A stretch of 64,000 nt of DNA from Streptomyces sp. NBC_00459. Its GTDB lineage: Bacteria; Actinomycetota; Actinomycetes; Streptomycetales; Streptomycetaceae. The position numbers were made by a program, and so were the translations under genes. Numbering within the stretch: position 1 is the first letter of the stretch; each line of letters opens with the position of its first letter. The stretch is from NCBI RefSeq assembly GCF_036013955.1, contig NZ_CP107903.1:8990001-9054000 (forward strand), read 5' to 3'. Positions 17,186 through 26,772 of this stretch are shown here, piece after piece. The notes under the pieces are model-generated. The model ran no database searches, was not told where the DNA came from, and was given only the letters and a program-made list of their open reading frames with translations.

Positions 17186-19114
17186 GTGAAAGACGCAGGC
17201 CTGTCGAATTCCCCTACACCGGCTCCCGCGTACGACGCCTCGGACGTCGAACTCAGCGCGGAGCTGAAGAAGTGGACGGGGACGACGCCCGCGCTCCATC
17301 CCGTCGGTGAACTGCTCGACCGGCACTGGGAAGCAGCCTTCGCCTATGCCCGGCTGTGCACCAGCGGCCCACGCCCCGCAGGAATGCTCACCACCGCCGC
17401 GTTCACCCGCCTCTTCGGGGAATCCCTGCGCCAGAGCGGCCCCACCTCCGCCTGGCGGCCCCACCTCCTGGTCACCGTGCGCCGGCTGGCGGCGGAGTGG
17501 GAGGGCGACCACCGCCACGAAATGCTCCACCCCGAGCTGCGTTCCAGACCTGGTAGCGAAAGCCGTGTCGCCGCCCGGCTGCTGCCCGCGCCCGACCGAC
17601 GGCTGCTCTCCAGGGCCTTCCAGAACCTCCCGCAGTCCGCGCGCTGCCTGCTCTGGCACGCCGAGGTCGAGGCCGAACCGCTGGAGATACCCGCCGGCCT
17701 GCTGGGCCTGAGCGTGTCGGACGCCGCCGTGGAACTCGGCCGGGCCCGCGGACGCCTGCGCGAGGAGTGCCTGCACGTCCACCGCGAGGTCGTGCCCCAG
17801 GAGGAGTGCCGCCGCTACATCCGGCTGATCGACGTCACCTGCCGGCGCCGCAGCTTCGAGATCGACCCCGACCTCGCCAAGCACCTCACCGACTGCATGC
17901 ACTGCCGGTACGCCGCCGACCAGTTGAACCAGTTCAACGGCGACCTCGCCCTCGCGCTCGCCGAGGGGGTCCTCGGCTGGGGTGCGCGCGCCTATCTGGA
18001 GTCCCGCCCCGGACGGGCCGCGGAGAGCGCCATCGTGGAGGTCGAACAGGCCCCGATCATCGAGATGGCCACGGTCGAGAGCGTGCTCCCGGTCCCGCGT
18101 GTCCTGGCCCAGGCTCCGCCCATGCCCACGAACGCGCCCATCTCCACCGAACTGGTCGTCCGCACCGGTTCGCACCGGTCCGCACACAAGGCCGCCCGGC
18201 GGGCGGTCCGCCGCCGCAACCGTGTCCTGGCCGCCGCGACCGTCAGCGCGCTGGTCCTCGTCCCGCTGGTCCTGTGGTCCGTCCTGGCTTCGGACGACGA
18301 GGACGGCTCGACGGCCGAGACCAGCCCCCCGGACACCGCTACCACCGGCTCCGACACGGCCGGCGACCCCTCCTGGGTCGGTTCGGGCGAGACCACGAAG
18401 GGCGCCCTGCGCGGCCGACTGCACAACGTCGAGTCCGGGCTGTGCATCGGCATCGTCGGCGGCAAGGCCGTCAACGGCGCGGAGACCGAGCTGACCAGCT
18501 GCTCGGCGGCGGCCGGCCAGGAGTGGTCGTACGAGACCAACGGACTGCTGCGCAACGCCGCCGCCCCGGATCTCTGCCTCGACTCCCACCTCGGCTACTC
18601 GGTCACGCTCGCCCCGTGCACGGGCACGGCCCAGCCCGCCACCAAGAACGTGCGCTACGACTTCACCCTCCAGGGCACCCTGGTCCCACGCTGGGACCAG
18701 GAGCTGGCCTTGACGCCCGCGGACGGCCCGGGCGAGGGAGACGCTCCGCTGGTCCTGAAGTCGCGCGAGGAGTCCGCCGACCAGCACTGGGTCTTCGACT
18801 CCTCGGCACCCTCGCTCCAGATGGAGGCCGTCAACTGGGACGCGGCCGCCCAGTCCGGACCCCCCGCCGTCAAGAAGAGCCCCGAGCCCTCGACGACCCC
18901 GACGCCGACCCCCACTTCCCCACCGGCCCAGCCGTCCCCGACACCGTCGGCGGCCACCCCGACCCCCTCGGCCTCGAACCCGACGAGCGTGCCCTGCTAC
19001 TACTACGGCTACTACAACTGCGGGAACGGCCAGAACACCAGCGGCGGCAACTACGGCGGCGGCTACGGCTACGGCTACGGATACGGCGGCTACGGCGGCT
19101 GGGGAGGCCGCTGA
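17186..19114 (+). CDS. Membrane protein: ECF-sigma-like region, ZAS-like zinc motif, TM helix, ricin-like domain
   Basis: A 642-residue multi-domain protein. Residues 40-110 resemble ECF sigma region 2, but the acidic region 2.2 residues are missing. Residues 148-201 (LPQSARCLLW onward) resemble region 4. Residues 233-240 carry HxxxCxxC, the zinc motif of ZAS anti-sigma factors. A single transmembrane helix at about 347-367 follows an Arg-rich stretch. Outside, residues about 395-545 have the repeats of a ricin-type beta-trefoil (GLCIGIVGG, LCLDSH, QHWVFD), then a Pro/Thr linker and a Gly/Tyr-rich tail. Start GTG 17186 with GGAGG ten bases before. The domains suggest a membrane sensor that couples an external sugar or wall signal to transcription. 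This is inference. A paralogue lies at 30216. Confidence 0.8.
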   Translation: MKDAGLSNSPTPAPAYDASDVELSAELKKWTGTTPALHPVGELLDRHWEAAFAYARLCTSGPRPAGMLTTAAFTRLFGESLRQSGPTSAWRPHLLVTVRRLAAEWEGDHRHEMLHPELRSRPGSESRVAARLLPAPDRRLLSRAFQNLPQSARCLLWHAEVEAEPLEIPAGLLGLSVSDAAVELGRARGRLREECLHVHREVVPQEECRRYIRLIDVTCRRRSFEIDPDLAKHLTDCMHCRYAADQLNQFNGDLALALAEGVLGWGARAYLESRPGRAAESAIVEVEQAPIIEMATVESVLPVPRVLAQAPPMPTNAPISTELVVRTGSHRSAHKAARRAVRRRNRVLAAATVSALVLVPLVLWSVLASDDEDGSTAETSPPDTATTGSDTAGDPSWVGSGETTKGALRGRLHNVESGLCIGIVGGKAVNGAETELTSCSAAAGQEWSYETNGLLRNAAAPDLCLDSHLGYSVTLAPCTGTAQPATKNVRYDFTLQGTLVPRWDQELALTPADGPGEGDAPLVLKSREESADQHWVFDSSAPSLQMEAVNWDAAAQSGPPAVKKSPEPSTTPTPTPTSPPAQPSPTPSAATPTPSASNPTSVPCYYYGYYNCGNGQNTSGGNYGGGYGYGYGYGGYGGWGGR

Positions 19115-19135
19115 CGACCGGGACCCGCCGGTCCC

Positions 19136-20404
19136 TCAGCCCCCGAGGACCATCAGCGAGCCCCACAACGCCACCACGGCCGGGATCAGCGCGGCCGGTA
19201 CGGAGATCAGCCCGAGCCGGGTGAACTCCCCGACCCCGATGTCGTGTTCGTTCTGGTGGACGATGCGCCGCCACAGCAGGGTCGCCAGTGATCCGGCGTA
19301 CGTCAGGTTCGGACCGATGTTCACCCCGAGCAGTACGGCGAGCACCGCGCCTGGACCGGCCGTGGCGGTCAGCGGCAGCAGCACGAGCACCGCGGGCAGG
19401 TTGTTGATCAGATTGGCGAGTACGGCGGCCAGCGCGGCGATCCCGAGCAGCGCGGCCAGCCCGGTCCCGTCGGGCAGGACCCGGCCGAGCGCGTCCGCGA
19501 GCCCGTTGTCCACGACCGCGCGCACGACGACGCCCAGAGCCAGCACGAACGCGAGGAACCCGGGAGCCGTGGCCCGCAGCACTGTCACCGGGGTGGCCTG
19601 CCGTCGCAGAAGGGCGCGTCCGGAGAGTACGAGCGCTCCTGCCAGCGCGGCCCACGCGGGATCGACGCCCAGCGCGGAGGCCACGACGAACCCGGCCAGC
19701 GTGCAGGCCACGGTGACGAGGGCGAACAGGGGGAGCGCGGGCGCGTCCGCCGTGTCGGTGCCTGTGTCCGCAGGCGGAGTGTCCGGTGTCGGGTCGGCCA
19801 GGTCGGCGGCGAAGAAGCGCCGGAACACCAGGTACTCGGCGCCGATCGCGACCAGCCAGGGCAGCGTCATCAGCGCGGCGAACCGGGTGAAGCTCAGGCC
19901 GCTCGCGCTGAACGCCAGCAGGTTGGTGAGGTTGGAGACCGGCAGCAGCAGCGAAGCCGTGTTCGACAGATGCGCGCAGGCGTAGGAGTGCGGTTTGGGC
20001 CTGACTCCCGTCCGGGCGGCCGTGGCGAACACCACCGGGGTCAGCAGCACGATGGTCGCGTCCAGGCTCAGTACGGCCGTGATCGCCGAGGCGAGCACGA
20101 AGACCGAGGTCAGCAGCCGCCCGGGCCGGTTCTTCGCCCATCGGGCCATCCACGCGCCGCAGGCCCGGAAGAGCCCCTCGACATCGCAGAAGTGGGCCAG
20201 CACCAGCACCGCCGCGAGGAAGCCGACCACCGGCCCGAGCCGCTCGGCCTCCTCCCACGCGTGATCCGGCGAGATCGCGCCGGTGACGACCACGAGCCCG
20301 GCGGCAGGAACCGCCACGACCGCCTCCGGTAGCCCGAACGGGCGGACAACGGCGCAGGCCAGGACAGCGACGAGCAGGACGACGGACAGGGCCTCGGCGG
20401 ACAC
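19136..20404 (-). CDS. ArsB/NhaD-type ion transporter (SLC13/IT superfamily)
   Basis: A roughly 422-residue polytopic membrane protein with ten or more hydrophobic segments. The LSLDATIVLLTPVVFATA segment near 115 and the HLSNTASLLLPVSNLTNLLAFS segment near 155 match ArsB and related ion transporters, as does LGVNIGPNLTYAGSLATLLWRR near 375. Typical ArsB exports arsenite or antimonite. No arsenic-resistance genes are adjacent, so the substrate may differ. The frame is open to 20587, and GTG 20404 gives a protein of normal family length, though its ribosome site is weak. It converges with the sigma-like/ricin gene with 21 bases between stops. Confidence 0.83.
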   Translation of the reverse strand: MSAEALSVVLLVAVLACAVVRPFGLPEAVVAVPAAGLVVVTGAISPDHAWEEAERLGPVVGFLAAVLVLAHFCDVEGLFRACGAWMARWAKNRPGRLLTSVFVLASAITAVLSLDATIVLLTPVVFATAARTGVRPKPHSYACAHLSNTASLLLPVSNLTNLLAFSASGLSFTRFAALMTLPWLVAIGAEYLVFRRFFAADLADPTPDTPPADTGTDTADAPALPLFALVTVACTLAGFVVASALGVDPAWAALAGALVLSGRALLRRQATPVTVLRATAPGFLAFVLALGVVVRAVVDNGLADALGRVLPDGTGLAALLGIAALAAVLANLINNLPAVLVLLPLTATAGPGAVLAVLLGVNIGPNLTYAGSLATLLWRRIVHQNEHDIGVGEFTRLGLISVPAALIPAVVALWGSLMVLGG

Positions 20405-20666
20405 GGCGTTCAGAGTTCGGTCCTCCGGGACAGGGACGGCGGTACCCCTCCATGAAAGCAGGCCCCGGTCACCGGCCCCTCGACCGGGTCGGGCGGCGCC
20501 CGCGTAGCCGCGCAGGGTGCGGGTGCGGGGGTCGCCCCGTCCACACTCCTGGAAGTCACCGCGCGAACGGCGTCTCGTGCACGTCACGGCTGTCCGGAGA
20601 CCGGGGACCCAAAAGGAAAAGGACCACGCGGCAAAGAACCGAGCCGTCGTCAGTGAGTGCCGGGAC

Positions 20667-23051
20667 TCACATCTCGTCCGTCATGGACAGTTCCGCCCAG
20701 ATGGTCTTCCCGTCGGGCGTGTGGCGGCTGCCCCACCGCTCGGTGAGCTGGGCGACCAGCAGCAGACCGCGGCCCCCCTCGTCGAAGGTCCTGGCACGCC
20801 GCAGGTGCGGAGCGGTGTGGCTGGAGTCGGAGACCTCACAGATCAGGGTGGCCGCGTCGTGGATGAGCCGCAGCCGGATGGGGTGCGAGCCGTAGCGGAT
20901 GGCGTTGGTGACCAGCTCGCTCACCACCAGTTCGGTGGTGAAGGAGGCCTCGCTCAGGTCCCAGACGTCGAGCTGCTCGCCGACCTGCTTGCGGATCGGC
21001 CCGACGAGCGCCGGGTCGGCCGGGATGTCCCACGTCGTGACATGGGAGGCGGGCAGGCCCTGGGTGCGGGCCAGCAGCAGTGCCACGTCGTCCGCCGCGC
21101 CACCCGGCGGGAGCAGCGTGTGCAGGATGCGGTCGCACGTCTCGTCGAGCGAGTCGGCGTACGCCGCCAGCGCGTCGCACAGCATCCGGTGACCGGCGTC
21201 GATGTCCCGCTCGCGGCTCTCGATCAGCCCGTCGGTGTAGAAGGCGAGGACCGTGCCCTCGGCCAGATCCAGTTCCGTGGACTCGAACGGCAGCCCGCCC
21301 AGACCGAGCGGCGGACCGGCGGGTAGCCGCACCTGCCGGGGAGTGCCGCCCGGGGTGAGCATGACCGGCGGGGGATGCCCGGCGCGGGCCAGGGTGCAGC
21401 GTCGCGACACCGGGTCGTACACCGCGTACAGACAGGTCGCGCCCACCTCGCCCGGGCCGCCCTCGCTGCCGGCCTCGGCGGACAGCCGTACGACGAGATC
21501 GTCGAGGTGGGTGAGCAGCTCGTCCGGGGCGAGGTCGATGTCGGCGAGCGTGCGCACGGCGGTGCGCAGCCGGCCCATGGTGGCGGAGGCCTGGATGCCG
21601 TGGCCGACCACGTCCCCGACGACCATCGCGACCCGCATCCCGGACAGCGGGATCACGTCGAACCAGTCGCCGCCCACCCCGGCCCGCGCCGCCGGGAGAT
21701 AGCGCGAGGCCGCTTCGAGGGCGGCGGTGCGCGGCAGGTTCCGGGGGAGCAGGCTGCGTTGCAGGGCGAGAGCGGTGTCGCGTTCGCGGGAGAACCGGCG
21801 GGCGTTGTCGATACAGACGGCGGCCCGGGCGGTCACCTCCTCGGCGAGCAGTGCGTCGTCGGCCGTGAAGGGGTCGGGCCGCCGGTACCGGGTCAGGACG
21901 GCGACACCGAGCGTCGTACCGCGCGCGGTGATCGGCACGGACATCATGGAGTGGATGCCGAACTCCTTGACCCGGTTGAGGCGCGCCTTGTCCCAGGCCA
22001 GCCGCCGTTCGAGGTCGTCGGAGGGCAGGGTGGCCACGATGGTGCGGCCCGCGAGGAGGGAGTCGGCCTGGGGCGAGAAGGCGGGGTACTCGTCCAGCTG
22101 CCCCGGCTTGGCCACGGCTTCGGGGCTGCCAGGGATGATCGACCGGTGGGCGGCCCGGCGCAGACTGAGGGGCGCCGTCAGCTCGGCCTGGCGGTGGTCG
22201 CCGCCGTGCTGCGGGGGGTCCAGCAGGTCGACGCTGACGAAGTCTGCGAGCGCCGGGACACAGACGTCGGCCAGCTCCTGGGCCGTACGGGTGACGTCGA
22301 GGGTGGTGCCGATGCGCACGCTCGCCTCGTTGACCAGCTGGAGCCGCTCACGGGCGAGGTACTGCGCGGTGAAGTCGTGGGCCGCGAGACAGACCCCCCG
22401 CACCCGCCCCTCGGCGTCCTTGAGCGGTGCCAGCCGGGCCAGCCAGGCGTGCGCGTGGTCCTCGCCGCCGGTGCGCAGATAGGTCTGGACGTCCTTCGCC
22501 CGGCCGCTGGTGAGCACGTCGAGCATGTGCTGCTCCAGCTCCGCGCTGCGCTCCCTGCCCCCTATCTCGGCGATTCTGAGCCCACGGATGCGCTCCAGCG
22601 GCAGCCCGATGACCGTGGCCATGGCGTCGTTGACACCGACCAGTCGCAGCCGGTCGTCGTAGACGGCCGTCGCACAGGGCGCCTGGGCCAGCGCGGCCCG
22701 CATCAGCGGATCGTCCGCAGGCCGGGAACCGTCCTCCAGGGGGGTGACGAGGAGCCAGTCGCCCCGGCCGCCGTCCGGGGCGGGCCGGTAGTGCGCGAGG
22801 AGCCAGGAGGAGATCGTCCGGCCGTCGCGGTGACGCAGCGCGAGAGTGCCGTGCCAGATGTCCTCCGCCGGCCGCCCGGGTTCGTCCGAACCGTCGGCGG
22901 CCAGCAGAAAGGTCGCGGGACGGCCCAGCACTTCGGCCGCCGACCAGCCCAGCAGCTGACGAGCGCCCTCGTTCCAGCCGGTCAGTGCGCCCCGCGCGTC
23001 GACGACGGCCCGCGCCGTGGCGGCATCGTCGAACGGGTACACCGGACTCAT
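20667..23051 (-). CDS. PAS-GAF SpoIIE-type phosphatase with ATPase domain
   Basis: A 794-residue signalling protein. Two PAS-like regions come first (SARAVVDARGALTGWNEGARQLLG, then ALAQAPCATAVYDDRLRLVGVNDAMA), followed by a GAF domain around 260-415 and a PP2C/SpoIIE phosphatase (GGDWFDVIPL near 475, MVVGDVVGHGIQA, LAFYTDGLIE). It ends in an HATPase domain of the anti-sigma kinase type (ELVVSELVTNAIRYG near 705, EGGRGLLLVAQL). Such proteins dephosphorylate STAS antagonists and phosphorylate them through the kinase domain, acting in partner-switching control of sigma factors. Start at ATG 23051 with GGAG nine bases before. No transmembrane segment is evident. Confidence 0.9.
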   Translation of the reverse strand: MSPVYPFDDAATARAVVDARGALTGWNEGARQLLGWSAAEVLGRPATFLLAADGSDEPGRPAEDIWHGTLALRHRDGRTISSWLLAHYRPAPDGGRGDWLLVTPLEDGSRPADDPLMRAALAQAPCATAVYDDRLRLVGVNDAMATVIGLPLERIRGLRIAEIGGRERSAELEQHMLDVLTSGRAKDVQTYLRTGGEDHAHAWLARLAPLKDAEGRVRGVCLAAHDFTAQYLARERLQLVNEASVRIGTTLDVTRTAQELADVCVPALADFVSVDLLDPPQHGGDHRQAELTAPLSLRRAAHRSIIPGSPEAVAKPGQLDEYPAFSPQADSLLAGRTIVATLPSDDLERRLAWDKARLNRVKEFGIHSMMSVPITARGTTLGVAVLTRYRRPDPFTADDALLAEEVTARAAVCIDNARRFSRERDTALALQRSLLPRNLPRTAALEAASRYLPAARAGVGGDWFDVIPLSGMRVAMVVGDVVGHGIQASATMGRLRTAVRTLADIDLAPDELLTHLDDLVVRLSAEAGSEGGPGEVGATCLYAVYDPVSRRCTLARAGHPPPVMLTPGGTPRQVRLPAGPPLGLGGLPFESTELDLAEGTVLAFYTDGLIESRERDIDAGHRMLCDALAAYADSLDETCDRILHTLLPPGGAADDVALLLARTQGLPASHVTTWDIPADPALVGPIRKQVGEQLDVWDLSEASFTTELVVSELVTNAIRYGSHPIRLRLIHDAATLICEVSDSSHTAPHLRRARTFDEGGRGLLLVAQLTERWGSRHTPDGKTIWAELSMTDEM

Positions 23052-23268
23052 CGTCGCCACTCCATCGTGAACACTCACAGTGAGCAGGGGATGTCACTGG
23101 TGTTCCACACTAGTGCGTTCTGTCCCCGCATGGTCGGGAACACTCCTGTCCCCGGACCGTCACGCAGGCCGCCCCGTGGGGCGGGATTCAGGCCGTTGTG
23201 ACAGGTGAGGCCGAAGTACGTCACCGGACTCTTGACGGGCGCATGTTCCACACCGTCAGAATCTGTTT

Positions 23269-23283
23269 GTTAACGATCAATTG
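23269..23283. promoter_or_regulatory. Possible operator near the GH2 promoter
   Basis: GTTAACGATCAATTG sits about 36 bases before the TTG start of the GH2 gene and close to the expected transcription start given TTGACG at 23232 and CAGAAT at 23257. It resembles half of the TGTTAACG-type sites used by LacI-family repressors of sugar genes. The dyad is imperfect, so this is tentative. Confidence 0.3.
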
Positions 23284-23318
23284 TGAGTACTTCTGGGCCC
23301 TGATGAGGGAGAGCCACC

Positions 23319-26300
23319 TTGACGGTCACTCGCAGATCGGTGTTGGTCGCCGGTACGTCCGCCCCCGCGGCCGGAGCCCTGCTGGGCACCGCGGCCGACG
23401 CGCGGGCCGCCACCGGCCGGGCCGGTCGCCGAACCGTCCCGCTGCGGGACGGCTGGCGCTTCGCGCTGGTCGACCCGGGCGGGATCACCGATCCCACGGG
23501 CGCGTACGCGAACGCCCACGACCCCGCCTACGACGACTCGGCGTGGCGGACGGTCGCCGTCCCCCACGACTGGAGCGTCGAACTCGCCCCGACCACCGAC
23601 CACAACACCACCAGTGGCACCGGGTTCTTCCCCGGCGGCCTCGGCTGGTACCGCCTCGCCTTCACACTCCCGCCGGGACTCGCCGGCAAGCGGATCTCGG
23701 TGGAGTTCGACGGCGTCTACATGGACTCGTACGTCTACTGCAACGGCACGCGGGTCGGCAGCCACCCGTACGGCTACACCGGCTTCGCCCTCGACCTCAC
23801 CGACCTCCTGCACACCGACGGCACCACCGAGAACGTGCTCGCGGTCAAGGTGCAGAACCAGTTGCCCAGCAGCCGCTGGTACTCGGGCAGCGGCATCTAT
23901 CGCGAGGCCCGCCTGGTCGTCACCGAACCGGTGCACGTCGAGCGCTGGGGTACGTATGTCACCACCCCGGAGATCACCGCGGAGCGGGCCGCCGTCCGCG
24001 TGCGGACCTCCGTGACGAACGAGTCGGGCGCCGCCGCAGAGGTCGAGGTCGTCTCCCGGATCGTCGATCCCCGCGGCCGTACGGTCGCCCGTACGGCCTC
24101 CACGGTCGCCGTCACCGACCGGTCGACCGAGACCCATGAACTCACCGTCCGCGAACCGAGGTTGTGGGACATCGGGGCCCCGCACCGCTACACCCTGAAG
24201 ACCGAGCTGCGCGTCGGCGGCACCACCGTCGACACCCACCGCACCACCTTCGGCATCCGGAGCTTCCGTTTCGACCCGGACGAGGGCTTCCAGCTCAACG
24301 GCGTCCCTCACAAGATCAAGGGAGTCGATCTCCACCACGACCTGGGCGCCCTCGGGGCGGCTGTCAGCGTCGACGCGATCCGCCGCCAGATGACCATCAT
24401 GAAGTCGATGGGCGTCAACGCCTTCCGCACCTCCCACAACCCGCCCTCGCCGGAGATGATCCAGGTCTGCGAGGAACTGGGCATCGTGATGCTGGTGGAG
24501 GCCTTCGACTGTTGGCGCACCCCCAAGAACCGCTACGACTACGGCCGGTTCTTCGACGAGTGGTGCGAGAAGGACGCCACCGAGATGGTGCTCGCGGCCC
24601 GCAACTCGCCCGCCGTACTGATGTGGTCGATCGGCAACGAGATCACCGACTCCACCCGGACCGCCGGGCTCGCCATGGCCGACCGGATCATCGGCGCGAT
24701 CAGGGCGGCCGACGACACCCGCCCGCTCGTCATCGGCTCCGACAAGTACCGCACCCCGCCCGCGAGGGGCTCCGCGGCCGATCTGATGCTGGCCAAGCTC
24801 GACGGGCTCGGCCTCAACTACAACACCGCCAAGTCGGTGGACAACCTGCACATCGCCTATCCGCACCTGTTCCTGTTCGAGTCGGAGTCCTCGTCCGAGA
24901 CCTCCACCCGGTCCACCTACCAGGAACCGGAACACCTCAACACCGGCGAGAACCACACCCCGGGGCGGCGCGCGGTCTCGTCGTACGACAACAACCTCGC
25001 CTCCTGGACGATGAGCGGCGAGTACGGCCTGAAGAAGGACCGGGACCGGAAGTGGTTCGCGGGCGAGTTCCTGTGGTCGGGCATCGACTACCTCGGCGAG
25101 CCGACCCCGTATGACGTGTTCCCGGTCAAGGCTTCCTTCTTCGGCGCGGTCGACACCGCCGGTTTCCCCAAGGACATGTACCACCTGTTCCGCAGTCAGT
25201 GGACGAGTGAGCCCATGGTCCATCTGCTCCCGATGACCTGGAACCACGAACCGGGCGACACGGTCGAGGTCTGGGCCTACGCCAACGTCGACACGGTGGA
25301 ACTGTTCCTCAACGGAAAGTCGCTCGGCACCAGGCGGTTCGACACGAAGAGGACCGTCGACGGCCGCGTCTACCTGGAGACCACGGAGGCCACCGGCGAC
25401 GACAAGACGGTCACCGCCGGCCCCTGGCCCGGCAGTTACACCAGCCCGAACGGCAGCGCGGGCAAGCTCCATCTGACCTGGCATGTGCCCTATGAGCCGG
25501 GCGAGTTGAAGGCGGTGGCCCGGCAGGGCGGCCGGGTCGTGGCGACGGACGTCCTGCGGACGGCGGGCCCGGCACACGCGATACGCCTCACCACGGACCG
25601 CAAGTCCCTCGCGGCCGACGGCCGTTCACTGTGCTTCGTGACCGCAGACGTGGTCGACGCCCGGGGAGTGGTCGTGCCCGAAGCCGAGCACCTGCTCGCC
25701 TTCGAGGTCGACGGCGGCTCGCTGGCAGGCCTCGACAACGGGCGCGAGGAGAGCGCCGAGCGCTATCAGGCGAGCACCCGAACAGCCTTCCACGGCAAGG
25801 CCCTTGCCATGGTCCGGGCGGGAACGGCGGCCGGTCGGCTGAAGGTCACGGCCCGCTCGGCGGGGTTGCGCGCGGGCACGGTCGTGGTCCGTACGACGCC
25901 CGCCCACGGCGAGGCGCTGACCCCGGCCGTGCTCTTCGAGCCCGACCCCGGTCCGGGAGTCCCCGTGTACCCGCGGGCGGACGCCAGTTACTCCGGCCGC
26001 CCGGACACCCCGCCCGCCGCGATGCTCGACGGCGCGCCGGGCACCGGCTGGTCCAACGCCTTCTACAAGTCGCCGACCGCGCTGCTGCCCGCGTTCAGCG
26101 GGGCCCGCGCCGAGGACTGGGTCTCGGTCGACTGGGGACGGGCCCGAGACCTCACCCGGATCGAGGTCGCCTTCACAGTGGACGCGACGCACAGCCTGCC
26201 CGCGTCGGTCGCGGTGTCCGTCCGGGACGGCGACCGGTACGTGCGGGTGCCGGACGCGACCGTCGAGTGGGCCGACGGCTCCGACGCGCTCACGGCGATC

Positions 26301-26411
26301 ACCTTCGCGGCGGTACGGGGAACCGGGCTGCGGCTGGACCTGACGAGCCGTTACCCGGGGGAGACGCGGGGCGCGGTACGGATCACCCGGCTGGAGTCAC
26401 CGGCGGGCTGA
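23319..26411 (+). CDS. Secreted glycoside hydrolase family 2 enzyme (beta-galactosidase-like) with C-terminal F5/8-type domain
   Basis: A 1030-residue exported enzyme. The first residues (MTVTRRSVLV, then an Ala-rich core and ADARAATG) form a Tat-type signal with twin arginine. A GH2 sugar-binding jelly roll follows (GWYRLAFTLPPG, DGVYMDSYVYCNG, GYTGFALDLT), then an immunoglobulin-like domain and the TIM barrel. Acid/base Glu is in WSIGNEITDS near 445, and GEFLWSGIDYLGEP near 585 gives the likely nucleophile. A DUF4982-like Ig domain and a discoidin/F5-8 type C module (about 885-1025) end the protein. The start is TTG at 23319 after GAGGGAGAG. It probably removes beta-linked galactose or similar sugars from plant polysaccharide. 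Confidence 0.9.
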   Translation: MTVTRRSVLVAGTSAPAAGALLGTAADARAATGRAGRRTVPLRDGWRFALVDPGGITDPTGAYANAHDPAYDDSAWRTVAVPHDWSVELAPTTDHNTTSGTGFFPGGLGWYRLAFTLPPGLAGKRISVEFDGVYMDSYVYCNGTRVGSHPYGYTGFALDLTDLLHTDGTTENVLAVKVQNQLPSSRWYSGSGIYREARLVVTEPVHVERWGTYVTTPEITAERAAVRVRTSVTNESGAAAEVEVVSRIVDPRGRTVARTASTVAVTDRSTETHELTVREPRLWDIGAPHRYTLKTELRVGGTTVDTHRTTFGIRSFRFDPDEGFQLNGVPHKIKGVDLHHDLGALGAAVSVDAIRRQMTIMKSMGVNAFRTSHNPPSPEMIQVCEELGIVMLVEAFDCWRTPKNRYDYGRFFDEWCEKDATEMVLAARNSPAVLMWSIGNEITDSTRTAGLAMADRIIGAIRAADDTRPLVIGSDKYRTPPARGSAADLMLAKLDGLGLNYNTAKSVDNLHIAYPHLFLFESESSSETSTRSTYQEPEHLNTGENHTPGRRAVSSYDNNLASWTMSGEYGLKKDRDRKWFAGEFLWSGIDYLGEPTPYDVFPVKASFFGAVDTAGFPKDMYHLFRSQWTSEPMVHLLPMTWNHEPGDTVEVWAYANVDTVELFLNGKSLGTRRFDTKRTVDGRVYLETTEATGDDKTVTAGPWPGSYTSPNGSAGKLHLTWHVPYEPGELKAVARQGGRVVATDVLRTAGPAHAIRLTTDRKSLAADGRSLCFVTADVVDARGVVVPEAEHLLAFEVDGGSLAGLDNGREESAERYQASTRTAFHGKALAMVRAGTAAGRLKVTARSAGLRAGTVVVRTTPAHGEALTPAVLFEPDPGPGVPVYPRADASYSGRPDTPPAAMLDGAPGTGWSNAFYKSPTALLPAFSGARAEDWVSVDWGRARDLTRIEVAFTVDATHSLPASVAVSVRDGDRYVRVPDATVEWADGSDALTAITFAAVRGTGLRLDLTSRYPGETRGAVRITRLESPAG

Positions 26412-26622
26412 TTTTCGCCCCCGCCGCCCCTACCCGTCCCATCCTGTTCCTGGGGGCTGCGCCCCCAGACCCCCCCATCGCGCTGAACGCGCTCGTCCTC
26501 AAACGCCGGACGGGCTGGATATGCGGGCCGGCGTTGGTATTTCAGCCTCTCCGGCGTTTGAGGAGCGGGGTCTGGGGCGGAGCCCCAGAAGGATGGGACG
26601 GGTAGGGGCGGCGGGGGCGAGA
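26411..26622. repeat. Streptomyces-type intergenic repeat in inverted pair
   Basis: Two copies of a GC-rich intergenic element lie head to head: left arm 26415-26517, right arm 26544-26622. Each carries the core CCGGCGTTTGAGGA or its complement, a TCTGGGG-GC-CCCCAG-like small hairpin and the tail GGGACGGGTAGGGGCGGCGGGGGCG or its complement. The arms can form a very long cruciform. A third, direct copy lies at 31915-32050. The same core is widespread in Streptomyces intergenic spaces. Here it lies just past the GH2 stop and could act as a transcription barrier before the cellulase promoter. Confidence 0.75.
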
Positions 26623-26655
26623 ACCCCGTACCTGAACCCAGTACGGTCCGCACCG

Positions 26656-26684
26656 TTGACGAGCCGCACGACCTCGCACAGCAT
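26656..26684 (+). promoter_or_regulatory. Probable promoter of the GH9 cellulase gene
   Basis: TTGACG (26656-26661) followed after 17 bases by CAGCAT gives a SigA-like arrangement, with transcription start expected near 26691, just before the CebR-type box at 26701. It lies 89 bases before the GTG start codon. Confidence 0.45.
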
Positions 26685-26700
26685 GGGCGACGTCCGCATC

Positions 26701-26714
26701 TGGGAGCGCTCCCA
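26701..26714. promoter_or_regulatory. CebR-type operator (TGGGAGCGCTCCCA)
   Basis: A perfect 14-base palindrome identical to the known Streptomyces CebR box, the site where the LacI-family repressor CebR blocks cellulose and cellobiose genes until cello-oligosaccharides bind it. It lies just downstream of the predicted transcription start of the GH9 cellulase gene and 59 bases before its start codon, an ideal repressor position. No cebR gene is in the window. Confidence 0.88.
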
Positions 26715-26772
26715 CGGCAAGCGCCGCTCTTCCGGCACCCGCGCCCCCACCCTCACCCGAGGAGCTCCAGAC

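Noticed and set aside
23277..25577. A 766-codon minus-strand frame opposite the GH2 gene
   Set aside because: Gly/Arg/Val-rich antisense shadow. The plus strand has a clear GH2 enzyme with catalytic residues and signal peptide.
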